A stretch of 64,000 bases of DNA from NCBI GenBank assembly GCA_021847105.1, contig JAJZUT010000002.1, forward strand, positions 186,001-250,000. The letters are read 5' to 3'. The DNA is from Pseudomonadota bacterium. Lineage in GTDB: Bacteria; Pseudomonadota; Gammaproteobacteria; Steroidobacterales; Steroidobacteraceae. Shown piece after piece: positions 29,901 through 37,619 of this stretch (positions are counted from its first letter, which is position 1; the number at the start of each line of letters is the position of its first letter). The translations under genes and the position numbers were made by a program. The notes under the pieces are model-generated. The model worked only from the letters and a program-made list of their open reading frames with translations. It was not told where the DNA came from and ran no database searches.

Positions 29901-30482
29901 GGCCTACGCTCCACTCAGACGCAAAGCACAGCCGCAGGCCGTGCGAACGAGCGCCTTCGGCAGCGGCGGGAAAGCATGGGTTTTGCGACCCTCATCGGTC
30001 CGGCATGCGTATCGAATTCCAGCGGAGTCAGGGACGGCAAGCGCCCTGCAGCAAGGTGCCCACGCATTGCGCGGGCCTGCCTCACCTGGCCGCACCTTAC
30101 CCTCCTGACTGAGGGGGCGCCACTCGCGCTTCACAGTTCGGGGTATTTGCAGCGACTCCCGCGCACCATGGCCGCGGAAGCCATTCGCCTTGGCTGGTGA
30201 ATCCCGCGTCGTGCCGCGCCGTTCAAATTGACATCCAGCCCCGCGCGGCGCGTCGCTGCAGATGCACCAGCACATCCGCCGTCTTGTCGGTGACTCGCGG
30301 GCGCCAAGGACTGAAAATGCTCAAGCAGCTCGGCCGGCGCGACAGGCAGGGCCATGCTGTGGTTGATCGGCAGATGGGACGGCTGCCAGTGCCGCGCGGC
30401 GGCGAAGCGCGGCCGTACAGCGCGCCGCCCCCCAGGGCATCGCGCATTTATTCGGCGACGCATCTCCGTTCTTCGGAACGCT
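29901..30482. other. Gene-free interval
   Basis: Between the 5' end of the hybrid kinase gene and the 3' end of the MscS-like gene, both on the minus strand. Frames here are short and have arginine/alanine-rich, shadow-like composition. I see no tRNA, terminator or clear promoter, although the kinase promoter should lie here. Confidence 0.5.
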
Positions 30483-31841
30483 TCACGCACCCGATCCTCG
30501 CGGCGCACCGGAGGAGAGCCCCGCGATCCGAAAGCCTGCCGGTTCCGGCGCCTGCGCCGCCTGCTCGGGCGGAATGGCCGGGCGATTGGCATCGCGCAGC
30601 CCGAACATGTGCGGGGACATGATTTCGACACCGGCCGAATAGAAGCGATCCTGGATGTTCTGGTGCAGCTCGGAGAGGATGTTCGCCATACGCAGGGGCT
30701 GATGCGTGTATGCGTTGATTTCGTAACTGACGTAGAAATCGCCGAGCGTCGTCTGCAGCACAAATGGTGGCGGCTCGGCCAGCACATCCTGCGTCGCGCT
30801 GGCCGCATCAATCAGGAGCTGATGCACCTTACGCCAGGGCACCTCATAACCGATGGTGACACTCGTATGTACGATAAGACCCTGATGCTGGGCAGCTGCA
30901 CTGAAATTGACAATGTGGCTGCTGAGCACCGTGGCATTTGGAATGGCAATTTCAACGTTCTTGATGGTGCGCACGCGTGTCACGAGCAGCGTGCTTTCGA
31001 TGACATCACCCGTCGTCGAGCCGACCGTCACCCGATCGCCGACGCGGAATGCACGGGTGTAGGTCAGCACTACGCCGGCAACCACGTTGGCGATTGCAGA
31101 AGACGAGCCGAGCGAGAGCAACAGACCGAAGAAGATGGAGATGCCCTGAAATGCCGGGGACTTGGAGCCCGGGATATAGGGAAATGCCGCGATCAGCGTA
31201 AAGATGACGATCAAAAAGCGAAGGATCTTGTACGTCGGCAAGGCCCATTCGGGATAAAAGCCCGGCAGCGTAATCGAGCCGCGGCGGACTTCTCCGAACA
31301 CCAGCCGCACAAACCGGCTGACGTAATAGGCCACGACCGCGATAACTGCGAGATAGAAGAGATTCGGCAGATAGGCGGCGAGCGCCGCACCGATCGCGCG
31401 CAGCGGCGCGAGCACGTCATCGAAGATGAGGCTCGCATACGGCCGTGTCGCGGGAAAGAAAATCATGACAACCGCGACGTATGCGTACAGCGCAGCGAGC
31501 GACAGCAGAACACGCAGGGCGCGCGCGACGGCAAGCAGAAATGCGGTGATGCGCTCGGCTGGGATCAGTTCGAAATTCTGAATGCGAATCGAACGGATGT
31601 AGCGCCCATGCCAGGAGCGCAACCGCGGATAGAGCCACGCGGAAAACGCGTACGCCATGAGACGCCAAACGCCCAGCAGAACCGCCGTGGCGATCAGGGT
31701 GTATAGAAGGCTGATCGACACGGGACGCGTGCCCGCGGCCACGTGCAGCGCGCTGGCCGCTTCGCCTGCCGCGGCGTGCGGAGAGAAGCCTGCGGCCGAC
31801 AGGCTCGACACGATCAAGGCCTCAACACTCGCGGCTCGCAC
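30483..31841 (-). CDS. MscS family mechanosensitive channel-like protein
   Basis: Inner-membrane protein up to 452 aa, a larger MscS paralogue. Hydrophobic helices lie at ~45-65, ~100-125, ~145-185 and ~205-225, then the pore/beta region IFFGLLLSLGSSSAIANVVAGVVLTYTRAFRVGDRVTVG and the MscS C-terminal alpha/beta part. The start is uncertain: the frame opens with a GTG at 31841 directly after a stop, and GTG codons about 10, 33 and 40 residues downstream are equally possible. It shares little with the MscS gene at 3454 beyond the core, so it is not a recent duplicate. It lies downstream of folE2 on the same strand, with a 166-bp gap. Confidence 0.85.
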   Translation of the reverse strand: MRAASVEALIVSSLSAAGFSPHAAAGEAASALHVAAGTRPVSISLLYTLIATAVLLGVWRLMAYAFSAWLYPRLRSWHGRYIRSIRIQNFELIPAERITAFLLAVARALRVLLSLAALYAYVAVVMIFFPATRPYASLIFDDVLAPLRAIGAALAAYLPNLFYLAVIAVVAYYVSRFVRLVFGEVRRGSITLPGFYPEWALPTYKILRFLIVIFTLIAAFPYIPGSKSPAFQGISIFFGLLLSLGSSSAIANVVAGVVLTYTRAFRVGDRVTVGSTTGDVIESTLLVTRVRTIKNVEIAIPNATVLSSHIVNFSAAAQHQGLIVHTSVTIGYEVPWRKVHQLLIDAASATQDVLAEPPPFVLQTTLGDFYVSYEINAYTHQPLRMANILSELHQNIQDRFYSAGVEIMSPHMFGLRDANRPAIPPEQAAQAPEPAGFRIAGLSSGAPRGSGA

Positions 31842-32007
31842 CCATCACAACTCCCGGGGCGCACTTCGCCGGGCCCACATTCACCACCGACCCGCGGACA
31901 GACTGCCCCCCCGTGTACCCGGGGGATGATGATCGCCGAGTTGGGCCTTCGGGTTCAAGACACCCGGAACGGCTCCTGTCCGATGCGGTCGCTGCGCGGC
32001 GGCACGC

Positions 32008-32847
32008 TCAGCTGCGCAACGGCGCACGACTCTGCAGGCGCAGCTCTGCGCGCCCGTCGTGCTCGATCTCGGCGAATGCAGAGTGGTTGTGAATGGATTC
32101 GAAATTCTCCGCGACGAGCCGGTAGCGCTCGATCCGCGGCTCGGCATTGAGACGCACGGCAATGTCGCGCACGAGGTCCTCAGCAAACTTCGGATTCTCG
32201 TAGGCGCGCTCGGTGACGAATTTCTCGTCGGGCCGCTTGAGCAGGCCATAAACCTCGCAGGAGGCCTCCTCTTCGGCAACCCGCACCAGCTCCTCGATGC
32301 TCATCGGTGCACGCAGCTGCGCGGTGATTGTGATGTGGGAGCGCTGGTTATGTGCGCCGTAGTCCGAGATCTCCTTGGAGCATGGACACAGACTGGTCAC
32401 CGGCACGCACACTTGCAGCGTCGTGCGTGTGGCGTTGTCCGGATCATGCACGACGCGCATCACGACCTCGTGATCGAGCGCGCTCTCGACCCGCGACACC
32501 GGGGCGGCCTTGCGGATGAAGTACGTGAAAGCCATTTCGATCTCGCCGCGATCGGCGCCAAGCCGCCTCAGCATCTGCGCGAGCAGATCCTGCAGCGTCG
32601 CCAGATCGAGTGCAGGGCCTTGCGCCTCGAGCGTCTCGAGAAAGCGCGACATGTGCGTTCCCTTGACGTGCCCGGGCAGTCCAACGGCCATCTCGAACCG
32701 GGCGACCGTCGGCTGTTCGCCACCGTCGGCCTGTCGCACCCGGACCAGTGCGCGCACCCCCTTGACGCCGACGCGATTGATGCGGATGTCCCGGCTGTCA
32801 GCACTGGCCTGGATATCGGCGAGAACGGTACGGGGAACGGCATTCAT
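32008..32847 (-). CDS. folE2: GTP cyclohydrolase FolE2 (type IB)
   Basis: Zinc-independent GTP cyclohydrolase of 279 aa, converting GTP to 7,8-dihydroneopterin triphosphate, the first step of folate synthesis. Family hallmarks are CPCSKEISDYGAHNQRS (catalytic Cys region) and the C-terminal ESIHNHSAFAEIE. ATG 32847 has GAGG 5 nt upstream. The gene is divergent from a MerR/B12-type regulator. A sigma70-like promoter (TTGACA, 17 bp, TATTGT) and operator-like repeats lie between them, pointing to control by that regulator. Methenyl-THF made from this pathway is the antenna cofactor of photolyases, which would fit a light response. Confidence 0.95.
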   Translation of the reverse strand: MNAVPRTVLADIQASADSRDIRINRVGVKGVRALVRVRQADGGEQPTVARFEMAVGLPGHVKGTHMSRFLETLEAQGPALDLATLQDLLAQMLRRLGADRGEIEMAFTYFIRKAAPVSRVESALDHEVVMRVVHDPDNATRTTLQVCVPVTSLCPCSKEISDYGAHNQRSHITITAQLRAPMSIEELVRVAEEEASCEVYGLLKRPDEKFVTERAYENPKFAEDLVRDIAVRLNAEPRIERYRLVAENFESIHNHSAFAEIEHDGRAELRLQSRAPLRS

Positions 32848-32866
32848 GGGCGCCTCGGGATGTAGT

Positions 32867-32879
32867 ATGTCCTAGACAA
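32867..32879. promoter_or_regulatory. Operator-like palindrome 1 (ATGTC-CTA-GACAA)
   Basis: A near-perfect copy of TTGTC-N3-GACAA. It lies just downstream of the predicted folE2 transcription start (~32890) and upstream of its ATG. It matches the element at 32930-32942 except for one base. It is a likely site for the adjacent MerR-type regulator; binding is inferred. Confidence 0.5.
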
Positions 32880-32896
32880 ATCAAAGTCGCAGAGGG

Positions 32897-32925
32897 ACAA
32901 TAGGCCCCAATCAGGCAATTGTCAA
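32897..32925 (-). promoter_or_regulatory. Putative sigma70 promoter of folE2
   Basis: On the minus strand TTGACA (32925-32920) and TATTGT (32902-32897) are separated by exactly 17 bp. The -35 box is itself part of a TTGTC/GACAA repeat, so a bound regulator would occlude it. Confidence 0.6.
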
Positions 32926-32942
32926 TTTTTTGTCTAGGACAA
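32919..32942. promoter_or_regulatory. Operator-like element 2: tandem TTGTC repeats and a perfect palindrome
   Basis: TTGTC occurs at 32919 and 32930, an 11-bp step, and the second copy begins the perfect palindrome TTGTC-TAG-GACAA (32930-32942). Eleven-bp repeats are the known spacing of CarH-type operators. The element overlaps the folE2 -35 box and ends 4 bp before the regulator's GTG start, so autoregulation is likely. Confidence 0.55.
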
Positions 32943-32945
32943 TTT

Positions 32946-33890
32946 GTGCAACCGGCCGAATTTCCCGATGCCACCATCAGCGCCGTGGAGCGCGAGACGG
33001 GTCTCTCCAAAGACACGCTGAGAATGTGGGAACGCCGCTACGGCTTCCCCAGACCGCTGCGCGATGCGAACGACGAGCGGCTCTATCCATCGGACCAGGT
33101 GCACAAGCTGCGCCTGATCAGCCGGTTGCTCGACCGCGGGCTGCGCCCGCGCCAGCTGGTCGGCGAGACGCTGGAGCAACTCATCGCGCGCGCCGAGTCA
33201 GCCGATGCCACACCCAGTGAGGCCGCCCACCGGCTCGACTCGGCACTGTTTGAGACCACGCTGCGCCTGCTGCGCGCCTATGACGAGGCGGGCCTGCGCG
33301 CGCATCTGTCGGCGGCGCTGCAGCGACTGGGACTGCAGCGCTTCGTGATCGAGTTCGCCGCGCCGATGAATCGCTGGGTGGGCGATGCCTGGTCGCGCGG
33401 TCAGATCGCCATCAGCCAGGAGCATCTGTACACCGAGCAGATGCAGCATCAGCTGCGTCAGGGGTTGGGCGCGATCTACCCCGGCTCGCGCAGCCCAAGC
33501 GTCATGCTGACCACGCTGCCCGGCGAGGAGCATCAGCTCGGACTGCTCATGGCACACGCCTGCCTGGCGGTAGAGGGCGTGCGCTGCGTGTCGCTCGGAG
33601 TTCAGACGCCGGCATGGGACATCGCCGAGGCCGCCCGGCAGCACGGCGCAGATGTCGTCGGACTGTCATTCAGTGAAGCGCTCAGGCCGAAGATCGCAAT
33701 CGACATGCTGCGGGATCTGCGGTCGCGATTGCCGGCCTCGATCGAGATCTGGGCCGGTGGAGCGCTGTGGGCGCGAACACGCCGCCAGATCGGCGCGGTG
33801 CGCTTCATCAGTCACCTCGATCAGCTTCCCGCCGTCATTGCCGAGTATCGCGAGCACCGCTCCCATGACCCCCGAGCCCAAGCGGGCTGA
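32946..33890 (+). CDS. MerR family regulator with B12-binding domain (CarH/LitR-type photoreceptor)
   Basis: Regulator of 314 aa. A MerR winged helix at residues ~8-78 (LSKDTLRMWERRYGFPRP) is followed by a four-helix-bundle and Rossmann cobalamin-binding domain. It carries W149-x9-E159-H160, the Wx9EH signature of adenosylcobalamin photoreceptors, and an E-x-H196-x-x-G motif (GEEHQLG) for the lower-axial histidine. By family knowledge the dark form is a DNA-bound AdoB12 tetramer, and light breaks the Co-C bond and releases DNA. I chose GTG 32946 with AGGAC upstream. It is divergent from folE2 and overlaps the Rieske gene by 26 bp. Confidence 0.88.
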   Translation: MQPAEFPDATISAVERETGLSKDTLRMWERRYGFPRPLRDANDERLYPSDQVHKLRLISRLLDRGLRPRQLVGETLEQLIARAESADATPSEAAHRLDSALFETTLRLLRAYDEAGLRAHLSAALQRLGLQRFVIEFAAPMNRWVGDAWSRGQIAISQEHLYTEQMQHQLRQGLGAIYPGSRSPSVMLTTLPGEEHQLGLLMAHACLAVEGVRCVSLGVQTPAWDIAEAARQHGADVVGLSFSEALRPKIAIDMLRDLRSRLPASIEIWAGGALWARTRRQIGAVRFISHLDQLPAVIAEYREHRSHDPRAQAG

Positions 33891-34854
33891 ACCCCTGTTC
33901 CGGGGCTTCGCCCGGATCTGGACACCGGTGGCCTACAGCACCCAGCTGCGCATCAACCGGCCATTGCGAGTGCAGATCGCAGGCACTGGCGTCGTTTTGT
34001 TCCGCGATCCACTGGGCGCGCCCGCTGCCCTGCTGGACCGATGCCCCCACCGCGGCGTGGCGCTGTCGCTCGGAACCGTCTCCGGCGGTTGCCTGCAGTG
34101 CCCCTTTCACGGCTGGCGCTTCGACCGCACCGGACGGTGCATCGCGGTGCCGTGGAACCCGGACGCGCCGCGGTCACGGTTGGCGGCACTCCCCGTTCCG
34201 GCTCACGAGCTCGCCGGTCAGATCTGGATTTACACCGCACCCACAGAGCAAGCCCCCGGAGCGCCCACCGTCGATGCCTCGCTGGCAGACCCCGGCACAC
34301 GCCTCACCGGCTTTGAGATGACCTGGAATACGCACTGGACGCGCGCGATGGAAAACATGCTCGACTGGCCACATCTGCCGTTTGTGCATCGCCGCAGCAT
34401 CGGCAAGGATCTGGTGCCGTTGATCGAGCAGCCGATGGCCACCCTGATCGAGGAGCACGAGTGGGGCTGGCGGGTACGCACCGCGATGGATGGCAGGCCG
34501 CGGCCCGGCATGCTCGATTTCCGCAAGCCGAATCAGATGAACCTGCATATCCCGATGCGGCGACACACCTTGACGCTCGCGGTGAGTTGCGTGCCGGTGG
34601 ATGAACGGCGCACACGTCTGCTGTTGATGACCGCCCGGAACTTCGCACGCGCCGCCTTCCTTGACGGATTTTTCAACCGGGCCAACCGCCGTATCGCCAA
34701 CGAGGATCGCGCCATCGTCGAGTCCTCGGACCCGGCGGAGATCCCGCCGGCCCGCGCTGAGCGCTCGGTGCGCACGGACAAGGCCACGCTGCGCTTCCGC
34801 GGGTACTACTTCAGCGAGCTCAAGGACAGCCTCTGCCAGACCGAGCGCTCATGA
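33865..34854 (+). CDS. Rieske [2Fe-2S] non-heme iron oxygenase
   Basis: Oxygenase alpha-subunit-like protein of 329 aa. The Rieske motif CPHRG...CLQCPFHGW supplies Cys-His/Cys-His ligands (~residues 53-76), and MENMLDWPHLPFVH carries the Asp and two His of the mononuclear iron site. It resembles VanA/pheophorbide-oxygenase-type single-component oxygenases, but the substrate is unknown. The ATG (33865) lies inside the end of the photoreceptor-like regulator gene (26-bp overlap), so the two are co-transcribed. It needs a reductase that is not encoded nearby. Confidence 0.88.
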   Translation: MTPEPKRAEPLFRGFARIWTPVAYSTQLRINRPLRVQIAGTGVVLFRDPLGAPAALLDRCPHRGVALSLGTVSGGCLQCPFHGWRFDRTGRCIAVPWNPDAPRSRLAALPVPAHELAGQIWIYTAPTEQAPGAPTVDASLADPGTRLTGFEMTWNTHWTRAMENMLDWPHLPFVHRRSIGKDLVPLIEQPMATLIEEHEWGWRVRTAMDGRPRPGMLDFRKPNQMNLHIPMRRHTLTLAVSCVPVDERRTRLLLMTARNFARAAFLDGFFNRANRRIANEDRAIVESSDPAEIPPARAERSVRTDKATLRFRGYYFSELKDSLCQTERS

Positions 34855-34879
34855 GTGCTCCGCTCGCTGCCGAGTTTGC

Positions 34880-37255
34880 TTAGCGCTTCAACGCGCGCGA
34901 CAGAGCCTCTGCTAACACGCCATTGCCGCTCGGCTCGGATGGGCGCGCGGACGGCGCGCGTGACCGCGAATGTGAATCGGCTCGGCGTGGCTTCGGATCA
35001 GTGCCACGCTGCGAGCCGCCCGGCGGGCGCTCACGCGGCAGTTCGTCGAGCTTCATCGTGAGCGCGATGCGACGGCGCTGTAGATCGACCTCGATCACTT
35101 TGACCTTGACCACGTCACCGGCCTTGACCAGTTCCCGCGGATCGTTCACGAAGCGATGCGACATCATGGAAATGTGCACCAGCCCGTCCTGATGCACCCC
35201 GATGTCGACAAAGGCGCCGAAGTTGGTGACGTTGGTCACGACTCCCTCGAGCAGCATACCTTGCACGAGATCCTTCAGATCCTGCACCCCTTCCTGAAAC
35301 ACGGCCGTTTTGAATTCCGGGCGCGGATCGCGGCCCGGCTTTTCCAGCTCGCGCAGGATATCGCGCACCGTCGGCAGGCCGAACCGCTCATCCGTGTACC
35401 GGGCCGGATCGATCTGCTGCAACGCGCGCGCATCGCCCATCACGGCCGCAATCGGCTTGCCGAGATCGGCCAGGATCCGCTCGACGAGCGGATAGGCCTC
35501 CGGATGCACCGCCGAGCGGTCGAGCGGGTTGGCGCCGCCGTTGACACGCAAAAAGCCCGCGGCCTGCTCGAAGGTCTTTGCGCCGAGCCGCGGCACGGCG
35601 CGCAGATCCTCGCGGCTCGCAAACGCTCCGTTCTCGTTACGGTGTCGCACGATCGCTTCGGCGAGCGAGGCGGACAGGCCGGAGATGTGCGCCAGGAGCG
35701 CCGGCGAGGCCGTATTGACATCGACGCCGACCGCATTGACGCAATCCTCCACCACCGCATCGAGTGAGCGGGCGAGCCTGCTCTGATTGACGTCGTGCTG
35801 ATACTGCCCCACGCCGATTGATTTCGGATCGATCTTCACCAGTTCGGCGAGCGGATCCTGCAGACGCCGGGCGATGGAGACCGCGCCGCGCAGGCTGACG
35901 TCGAGCTGTGGCAGCTCATGCGAGGCGAGTTCGGAGGCCGAGTAGACCGAGGCGCCCGCTTCGGACACCACCAGGCGGGTGAGTTTCAGCTCGGGGTGGC
36001 GCTTGATCAGCTCGGCGGCCAGCCGGTCGGTCTCGCGCGATGCCGTGCCATTGCCGATGCTGATCAGATCGACGCCGTGCCGGCGAACGAGCGCCGCGAG
36101 CGTCTGCAGCGTCGGCTCCCACTCGTTGCGCGGCACGTGCGGATAGACCGTCGCGGTCTCGAGCACCTTGCCGGTCCGGTCCACGACCGCCACTTTCACG
36201 CCCGTGCGCAGACCCGGGTCGAGGCCCATCGTCGCCCGGGGCCCCGCTGGCGCAGCCAGCAGAAGGTCGTGCAGGTTGCGGGCAAAGACGCCGATGGCTT
36301 CCACTTCGGCGCGCTCGCGCAGCTCGGTGAACAGCTCGCCCTCGAGCTGCCAGGCGAGCTTCACCTGCCAGCACCAGTGCACCGCCTGCATCAGCCACGC
36401 ATCTGCCGCCCGCCCCTGGGGAGCCAGCTGGAAGCGAGCGGCGATTTTCCGCTCGCAGGAATTGACCGTTGCCGCCGCGGGCTGCGCCGCCTCCTCCGCC
36501 GCCAGTGTCTCGGGCAGTTTCAGCGCGAGCTGCAGGATCTGTTCCTTGCGACCGCGGAATAGCGCGAGCGCCCGATGCGAGGGGATGGCTTTCAACGGCT
36601 CCCGATAGTCGAAATAATCGCGGAATTTCGCGCCCGCCTCCTCCTTGCCCGGCTCGAGCTTTGCGATGACCCAGGCGTTTTCGCGCAGATGCTCGCGCAG
36701 CGCCCCGACCAGGGCCGCATCCTCGGCGAACTGCTCCATCAATATCTGCCGGGCGCCCTCGAGCGCCGCTTTCACGTCCGCCACCCCAGGGTTCTCGCCC
36801 TGCTCGGTCGTGAACGGGGGTTTCAGATAGTTCGCCGCTTCCGTCTCCGGATCGCGGTGCGGATCGGCGAGCAGCGCGGCCGCCAGCGCATCGAGTCCCG
36901 CCTCGCGTGCAATCTGCGCCTTGGTGCGCCGCTTAGGTTTGTACGGCAGGTACAGATCTTCCAAGCGCTGCTTGGTGTCGGCCGCTTCCAGGTTCGCGCG
37001 CAACTCGGACGTGAGCTTGCCCTGCTCCTCGATGCTCTTCAGCACCGCGGCGCGCCGCTCGTCGAGCTCGCGCAAATAGACGAGCCGCTCCTGCAGCGTG
37101 CGCAGTTGCGCATCATCCAGCCCTCCGGTCGCTTCCTTGCGATAGCGGGCGATGAACGGCACAGTGGCGCCGCCATCGAGCAGAGCGACAGCCGCGAGCA
37201 CCTGCGGCGGGCGAACCGCGAGTTCCGCGGCAATACGGGATTCGATTGCGAGCAT
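34880..37255 (-). CDS. tex: Tex family transcription accessory / RNA-binding protein
   Basis: Cytoplasmic nucleic-acid-binding protein of 791 aa, the usual length of Tex. In order: N-terminal helical Tex domain ([17 protein letters not shown]), YqgF/RuvC-like domain ([18 protein letters not shown]), helix-hairpin-helix repeats ([20 protein letters not shown]) and an S1 domain near residues 645-720 ([27 protein letters not shown]), with a basic, disordered tail. ATG 37255 gives the conserved start [12 protein letters not shown]. It is convergent with the Rieske gene. A general role in transcription and RNA surveillance is known for the family. Confidence 0.96.
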   Translation of the reverse strand: MLAIESRIAAELAVRPPQVLAAVALLDGGATVPFIARYRKEATGGLDDAQLRTLQERLVYLRELDERRAAVLKSIEEQGKLTSELRANLEAADTKQRLEDLYLPYKPKRRTKAQIAREAGLDALAAALLADPHRDPETEAANYLKPPFTTEQGENPGVADVKAALEGARQILMEQFAEDAALVGALREHLRENAWVIAKLEPGKEEAGAKFRDYFDYREPLKAIPSHRALALFRGRKEQILQLALKLPETLAAEEAAQPAAATVNSCERKIAARFQLAPQGRAADAWLMQAVHWCWQVKLAWQLEGELFTELRERAEVEAIGVFARNLHDLLLAAPAGPRATMGLDPGLRTGVKVAVVDRTGKVLETATVYPHVPRNEWEPTLQTLAALVRRHGVDLISIGNGTASRETDRLAAELIKRHPELKLTRLVVSEAGASVYSASELASHELPQLDVSLRGAVSIARRLQDPLAELVKIDPKSIGVGQYQHDVNQSRLARSLDAVVEDCVNAVGVDVNTASPALLAHISGLSASLAEAIVRHRNENGAFASREDLRAVPRLGAKTFEQAAGFLRVNGGANPLDRSAVHPEAYPLVERILADLGKPIAAVMGDARALQQIDPARYTDERFGLPTVRDILRELEKPGRDPRPEFKTAVFQEGVQDLKDLVQGMLLEGVVTNVTNFGAFVDIGVHQDGLVHISMMSHRFVNDPRELVKAGDVVKVKVIEVDLQRRRIALTMKLDELPRERPPGGSQRGTDPKPRRADSHSRSRAPSARPSEPSGNGVLAEALSRALKR

Positions 37256-37619
37256 CGGTGATGGGCGAGGTGTAAGCCGAAAGGGCGGCACTATGCGCAA
37301 TTGAGCCGCGCGCAACAAGACTTGCGCGGACGGCAGCAAATAGCCTAGGCGCCCCGCGGGGCACTGTGGCGTCCGGCCCGAAGCCCTCGCAGGGCTTCAG
37401 CGCATTCGCGGCAGCGCCCTCGCGAGTGCTCAAAGCATACGGACTTGTACGTATCCCGCCCGAGCCGGATCGGCTCCGAGGAGATAAATCTGATTTCAAA
37501 CAGGGAGTTGACTCGTCTGTAGCGAGACCCGAGCCGCGCACAACATATCGCTCCACGATGCGATCTCGATCACATCGCGCACAAATGTCATCGTTACGAT
37601 GCGCGCACGGACTTCCCTC
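37256..37619. other. Intergenic region with divergent promoters
   Basis: 364 bp between tex and the MHYT-GGDEF-EAL gene. It holds a CRP/Clp-type site (37558-37575), a small palindrome CATCG-TTA-CGATG at 37589-37601 and a hairpin GAGCCG-GAT-CGGCTC. No gene is evident. Confidence 0.6.
37558..37575. promoter_or_regulatory. Near-consensus CRP/Clp-type binding site
   Basis: ATGCGATCTCGATCACAT matches the symmetric CRP consensus core ATGTGATCTAGATCACAT at 16 of 18 positions. The surrounding arms CGATGCGATC/GATCACATCG (37556-37577) extend the dyad with one mismatch. The centre is about 53 bp before the ATG of the c-di-GMP enzyme gene. In Xanthomonas the equivalent regulator Clp binds c-di-GMP. Confidence 0.6.

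Noticed and set aside
30354..31706. 450-codon open frame on the plus strand
   Set aside because: Antisense to the MscS-like gene, with no recognisable domain and a shadow-like composition.
37376..37619. Possible c-di-GMP riboswitch before the MHYT-GGDEF-EAL gene
   Set aside because: The conserved GEMM core sequences are absent; only unrelated short palindromes and the CRP-like site are seen.
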